From Anaerolineaceae bacterium (GTDB lineage Bacteria; Chloroflexota; Anaerolineae; Anaerolineales; Anaerolineaceae): a stretch of 64,000 nucleotides of DNA. The DNA lies in the NCBI GenBank assembly GCA_029975475.1, contig JARKPB010000003.1, forward strand, positions 186,001 through 250,000. The letters are read 5' to 3'. The notes beneath the pieces are model-generated. The model was given only the letters and a program-made list of their open reading frames with translations. It had not been told where the DNA came from and searched no databases. The position numbers were made by a program, and so were the translations under genes. The stretch's first letter is position 1. Every line of letters begins with the position of its first letter. This document shows, one piece after another, positions 61,601-64,000 of the stretch.

Positions 61601-61891
61601 TTGCTCGGCGACCAGCCCTTCCAAATCGGCGTTCACCGTGGGGGATGAAAGCGCTTTTCTCAGACCGGTCAGCAGTTGGCGAAGATTATGCAAGGCGTTA
61701 TCGGTCGGCTGATCCGGCCAGATTAAACAGGCCAGCTCCTCACGCGGCACTGCCCGTGGGGCTTCTACCGCCAGATAGCAGAGCACGGCGCGCGCCTTTC
61801 CCGCGACCGCCGCCGTGATGTCCTGACCCGCGAAGGTTAGCCGCAGGGGTCCTAACAGTTCAATTTTCAGAACCGGGGCAGCAGAAGACAT
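58694..61891 (-). CDS. BTAD/AfsR-type regulator with NB-ARC-like ATPase and TPR repeats
   Basis: A 1065-residue protein. Residues 1-95 resemble the OmpR-like DNA-binding domain of SARP regulators (LKIELLGPLRLTFAGQDI...RAVLCYLAVEAPRAVPREELACLIWPD). The bacterial transcriptional activator domain follows to about 265. A STAND-type ATPase has its P-loop at 314-321 (GAGGSGKT) and Walker B-like VLLVLDNYEHF. The C-terminal 400 residues are TPR-like repeats. The layout is that of AfsR-like signal-integrating activators, working as oligomers once a signal binds the TPR part. An inverted repeat sits at its 5' end. Target genes are unknown; it is monocistronic. Confidence 0.87.
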   Translation of the reverse strand: MSSAAPVLKIELLGPLRLTFAGQDITAAVAGKARAVLCYLAVEAPRAVPREELACLIWPDQPTDNALHNLRQLLTGLRKALSSPTVNADLEGLVAEQDRVRINPLIRVELDWHDFKGLVEQGLGTSDLSMGARPRPNPRALKRAVSLYRGGFLESQKMDSSMPFEEWRIIRREEAVQLAISALSFLSTYHEKRGELWLARKAASRLAQLAPWDEEPRRRVMRLLAAEGQWSAALAEYHSLQRYLQVELDLRPVEESSALYEDLRRRAVSNDRPALAAALHNLPSSSTVFVGRARELEELPRLLCDPRCRLVSLLGAGGSGKTRLAMEAARELVGVFPDGVWALSLAGLENEDQAMLGLAAVLGLRLRSGSSPREQLIEYLRGRQVLLVLDNYEHFLPQTGWLEALLQAGPDVCLLVTTRQRLGLVEERIFPVSGLEYPFSVSGDPDWLEYSAMALFAERCRQRNPAAVFDDVDRQAVWEICKLVDGFPLGIEMAAAAAANQGAQPVAAGIKANLARLVSDHVNIPERQRGLEASFEYSWNLLTPTLQDQLVRLALFRGGFDAAAAEQISGVDAASLALLVDSSFLSFSDGRWNIHTLHHCFLGARLSAREGYQAQIAEKHARYYGEKLAQLRYEIGSPRHLAAIQWIQLEIENIRAAWLTLVNQGMGAELSQCLDALARFYDSSAWFGEALDVFSHAARVLSGLDVACVRAAVLNRQALFAYRIGDMPGMEQALIESRQLLENCGCKEELATCYGLYAYYWLRKGEVSQAQEMNLASQALFDELDHSLGRADARCRQADLVYRAGRVEEARAITEEALKLAEKSGDRRAMITVLNQLGDIQAHLGQDAESLSVFRQSLELSRELGDLFKAAIQLNNIGTVLYTSGDIPGAEAAYRESLAICEQIGDPPGQAMALSNLAEALVAQERFDEGQGVARRGLAISEAADSRWEQLSCYCSLAEALAAADSHAEAHQTCLQGLALAGGLGSAASAARLFVTLAQIEAAAGRVDRAAEYCAALLDDPAVEQYYENLAVSLLDRWGVQVPADGKKSIPVIMNTMGIAFCEAR

Positions 61892-61901
61892 TTTGATGCA
61901 C

Positions 61902-61933
61902 CTGTAAGATAAATCCAGTGAATATTCTTACAG
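61902..61933. promoter_or_regulatory. Inverted repeat just after the BTAD gene transcription start
   Basis: CTGTAAGA and TCTTACAG arms with a 16-base spacer, between a -10-like TATAAT (61937-61942, minus strand) and the ATG. A candidate operator; a hairpin is less likely because of the long loop. The gap 61892-62018 also carries TATAAT (61985-61990, plus strand) for the HAD gene. Confidence 0.5.
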
Positions 61934-62018
61934 ATGATTATAGCGAGTTTCTCCAGACCAAACACCACAGCAAGACCAAAAAGGTATAATCGGGGAAGGA
62001 TTTCTTATGAGGTAACGT

Positions 62019-62645
62019 ATGAAACCCATTAAGGCTGTGATTTTTGATTTCGGTAATGTGCTCTACAACCAACCCGATGTCAGCTGGGTGCGCCGCTGGC
62101 GCAAATTCTTCCGCTGGCAGGATAACGGCTCGGCTGAAGCCCTGATGGCCCGCCCGGAAAACTCGGAATTTATCATGAATGTGATGCTGGGCAAGGTCCC
62201 TGAAAGCGAGCTGTGGAATGAACTGGCGCGCCGCTGGAAAATGGGCCCTTTTACCGTTCGGCTGCTGCAAAAAAGCGCGGTCAACCGCTTTCGATTGAAT
62301 CGGCCGCTGATTGCCTTTGCCCGCAGCCTGCGCCCTGACCGGCTGGTGTCAATCTTAAGCAATGCCGGTTCTGATCTGCGCAAAACCTATATCCAGCCCT
62401 ACGGGTTTGAGGACTGGATGGATGATATCGTGATTTCCGCTGAAGTGGGAATGGTGAAACCAGATCCGGCGATTTACCGTCTGGCAGTCGAACGATTGAA
62501 GGTTCCTGCCGGGCAGGCGGTCTTTGTGGATGATCTGGCGGAAAATGTTCAGGCCGCGATTCAGGCCGGCCTGCATGCCGTGCACCACACCGGCAACCGT
62601 TCCACCCTGTCAGCCCTGAGGTCGCTGTTCGCTCAGACCGGTTGA
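62019..62645 (+). CDS. HAD-superfamily hydrolase
   Basis: A 208-residue protein with motif I VIFDFGNVLYN, motif II LVSILSNAG, motif III VGMVKPDPAIY and motif IV AVFVDDLAENV, as in subfamily IA phosphatases of the YihX type. The second Asp of motif I is replaced (DFGN), which is normal in that subgroup. Likely removes phosphate from a small sugar phosphate. A TATAAT and a GAGGTAAC ribosome site precede the ATG. It overlaps the convergent plsC-like gene by 13 bases. Confidence 0.88.
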   Translation: MKPIKAVIFDFGNVLYNQPDVSWVRRWRKFFRWQDNGSAEALMARPENSEFIMNVMLGKVPESELWNELARRWKMGPFTVRLLQKSAVNRFRLNRPLIAFARSLRPDRLVSILSNAGSDLRKTYIQPYGFEDWMDDIVISAEVGMVKPDPAIYRLAVERLKVPAGQAVFVDDLAENVQAAIQAGLHAVHHTGNRSTLSALRSLFAQTG

Positions 62646-63367
62646 GCCTCTGCCCTGAGCGCTTCGCCGCAGGCGGACAGGTTCGACCGGGCCGGGTGTT
62701 GAAACACCAGATAGTCTTCCGTTGCTTTGCTTAAATCGGAATATACCCCGCGATATTGCGGCGGCAGCAGCGCTGCCATCTGGTACATCACCTCATCCAC
62801 CATCTGCTTCCGCACTTCACGGGTCAGCCCGCCTTCGGGCTGGCGAATGGTAAAGGGTTGCCCGACCAGGACTTTAAACGGCGTGCGTTTCAAACGTTTC
62901 AGGTTGGGCTTCAGATTTTCCACCCCGTAATGCACCAGGGGAATGATCGGCGCATTGCTGCGCAGCGCTAACAGCAAGATTCCCGGGTTGCCCGGTCCCA
63001 ACCTGCCGGTGCCGCTGCGCGTGCCTTCTGGAGCGATGGCGAGCATTTTCCCCTGAGCCAGCTGCTCGCGGGCCTGCTCAAATGCGCCCAGGTCAGCGTC
63101 GTTGCGGCGCAAAGGGATCGCCCCCCAGATGGTAAACATTTTTCCGATGATCGGGTTGTCCCAGGTTTCTGTCTTGGCAAAAGCAGTAATTGGCAGATGG
63201 CTAAGGTGGGAGTAGAACACCGGCGCATCGCTGAAGTTAATGTGATTAAACAATAAGATCGCCGGGCCCTGGCGCGGCAGTTTGTCCGTTTCGCTCAGGT
63301 CAACATCAATAAAAAGGCGAACCGCCCCGCGGACAAAGCCGTTTAACAGACGCCTGGAAAGGCTCAT
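62633..63367 (-). CDS. plsC: 1-acyl-sn-glycerol-3-phosphate acyltransferase-like protein
   Basis: A 244-residue PlsC-type acyltransferase with motif 1 NHINFSD (H-x4-D) and motif 3 IAPEGTRS, plus a C-terminal extension. It transfers a fatty acyl group to the sn-2 position of lysophosphatidate at the membrane. The ATG overlaps the stop of the upstream lipid-kinase-like gene (ATGA), so two successive lipid enzymes are made together. Confidence 0.88.
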   Translation of the reverse strand: MSLSRRLLNGFVRGAVRLFIDVDLSETDKLPRQGPAILLFNHINFSDAPVFYSHLSHLPITAFAKTETWDNPIIGKMFTIWGAIPLRRNDADLGAFEQAREQLAQGKMLAIAPEGTRSGTGRLGPGNPGILLLALRSNAPIIPLVHYGVENLKPNLKRLKRTPFKVLVGQPFTIRQPEGGLTREVRKQMVDEVMYQMAALLPPQYRGVYSDLSKATEDYLVFQHPARSNLSACGEALRAEAQPV

Positions 63368-64000
63368 GCCGCCTCCGCGGAAATGATTAATTCGATTTGC
63401 GCTGGCAGCATCTCGAGCTTCAGGCTTTGACCGGCTTCGCAGATGGTCTCGCCGTCCGCATGCACAGGCAGACTGCCCTCCAGGGCTTCAATCTCCAGGG
63501 TACGGCTGCGGAAATGGCGCACCGCCGGATGCCCGAACTGACCGCCGTTAAAAAATCGCGGGATTAAAGCCAGCGCTCCCAGGCGCGGCAGATAACGGAC
63601 GTGGCAAAGGTCAAACAGGCCGTCATCCTGCCGGGATTCCGGCGCCATCAGAAAAGTTCCGCCCATGCGCCTGCCGTTCATGATGCTGAGCATCAGGGTG
63701 GGCTCGACGATCTCACCGTCATCCATGCGAATCCGCAGGCGCGGAGCGCGGTAATACAGCGCCAGGGTTTTAAGCGCGGAGTACAGGTACGCCGTCATCC
63801 CGCGCAGCCTGGTTTTCGCAGCCACAAAACCTACCACGGTATCAAAACCAATGCCCACCCCGTTCCCGACAAAACGCCCCTCGGGATAGTCTCCTCCGGC
63901 TACCCAGCCAACATCCATGACCCGGCGGCGGTTGGCCGCCAGAGCGCGGCATCCTTCTTGCCAGGTCGTGGGCGCGCCAAATCCAAAAGCGAAGTCATTT
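63364..64000 (-). CDS. Diacylglycerol/lipid kinase family protein (C-terminal part; runs off the window)
   Basis: The frame is open to the window edge at 64000, so the N terminus is missing. The visible part begins with NDFAFGFGAP, the end of the GTGNDFA motif, followed by VMDVGWVAGG and GRFVGNGVGIGFDTVVGF, and later LSIMNGRRMGGTFLMAPESRQDDGLFDL, all typical of the DgkB/YegS/sphingosine-kinase family. These enzymes phosphorylate diacylglycerol or related lipids with ATP. Coupled to plsC downstream, so it fits phosphatidate recycling. A start at 63918 would remove the GNDFA motif and is rejected. Confidence 0.88.
   Translation of the reverse strand, partial: NDFAFGFGAPTTWQEGCRALAANRRRVMDVGWVAGGDYPEGRFVGNGVGIGFDTVVGFVAAKTRLRGMTAYLYSALKTLALYYRAPRLRIRMDDGEIVEPTLMLSIMNGRRMGGTFLMAPESRQDDGLFDLCHVRYLPRLGALALIPRFFNGGQFGHPAVRHFRSRTLEIEALEGSLPVHADGETICEAGQSLKLEMLPAQIELIISAEAA

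Overview
The window looks like chromosomal DNA of a GC-rich bacterium of the Chloroflexota, most likely class Anaerolineae. This is an inference from gene content: lipoproteins with Thr/Pro/Ala-rich linkers, sortase substrates ending in IPVTG-A-D, a BTAD/AfsR-type ATPase regulator, a DUF2089 + SHOCT-like gene pair, 7TM-PAS-GAF-GGDEF signalling, and several genes with a -10 box so close to the start codon that the mRNA is probably leaderless. No tRNA, rRNA, CRISPR array, prophage or intact insertion sequence was recognised. About 70 genes are packed on both strands, many joined by ATGA-type overlaps.

Layout. 1-6.3 kb: end of a nucleoside-phosphorylase-like gene, MetRS, an S41 protease, a GyrI-like protein, an L,D-transpeptidase and a DUF3109-type protein. 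6.3-8.1 kb: an ABC-F ribosome-protection-type ATPase behind an attenuator leader with a five-residue upstream ORF. 8.3-18.7 kb: a lipoprotein, a degraded stretch, zinc-ribbon proteins, an anion permease, an M1-type peptidase lipoprotein, three PAP2-type proteins, a D-Ala-D-Ala-ligase-like ATP-grasp enzyme and a NeuD-type acyltransferase. 18.7-25 kb: a six-gene leftward operon (lipoprotein, M28 peptidase, unknown, CPBP-like, Mpg, PAF-AH-like hydrolase) and an EamA transporter. 25.2-32 kb: a receiver-roadblock-dead IS200 transposase fusion protein, DNA polymerase I and a TPR protein. 32-34 kb: an MFS transporter and small proteins.

34-38.8 kb is the most striking region: a sortase, two related cell-wall-anchored proteins with 18-bp coding repeats, and an OmpR-type response regulator. 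Four copies of a structured RNA precede these genes, three of them in tandem ahead of the regulator. Each copy ends in an intrinsic terminator and carries the conserved blocks of c-di-GMP-II riboswitches. Both transcription units start from promoters with fully consensus hexamers. A GGDEF protein with an I-site, at 55-57 kb, could supply the ligand.

38.9-64 kb: three regulated modules (MFS/SHOCT/DUF2089; FeoAB fusion plus FeoC; ArsR-type regulator plus MFS), SixA, an S9 peptidase, a CDF transporter with a manganese-type metal signature, a sugar-nucleotide epimerase, adenosine deaminase, HIT and GNAT proteins, an rRNA-methyltransferase-like enzyme, a fibronectin-like lipoprotein, the large BTAD regulator, a HAD hydrolase, PlsC, and a lipid/diacylglycerol-kinase-like gene cut by the window end.
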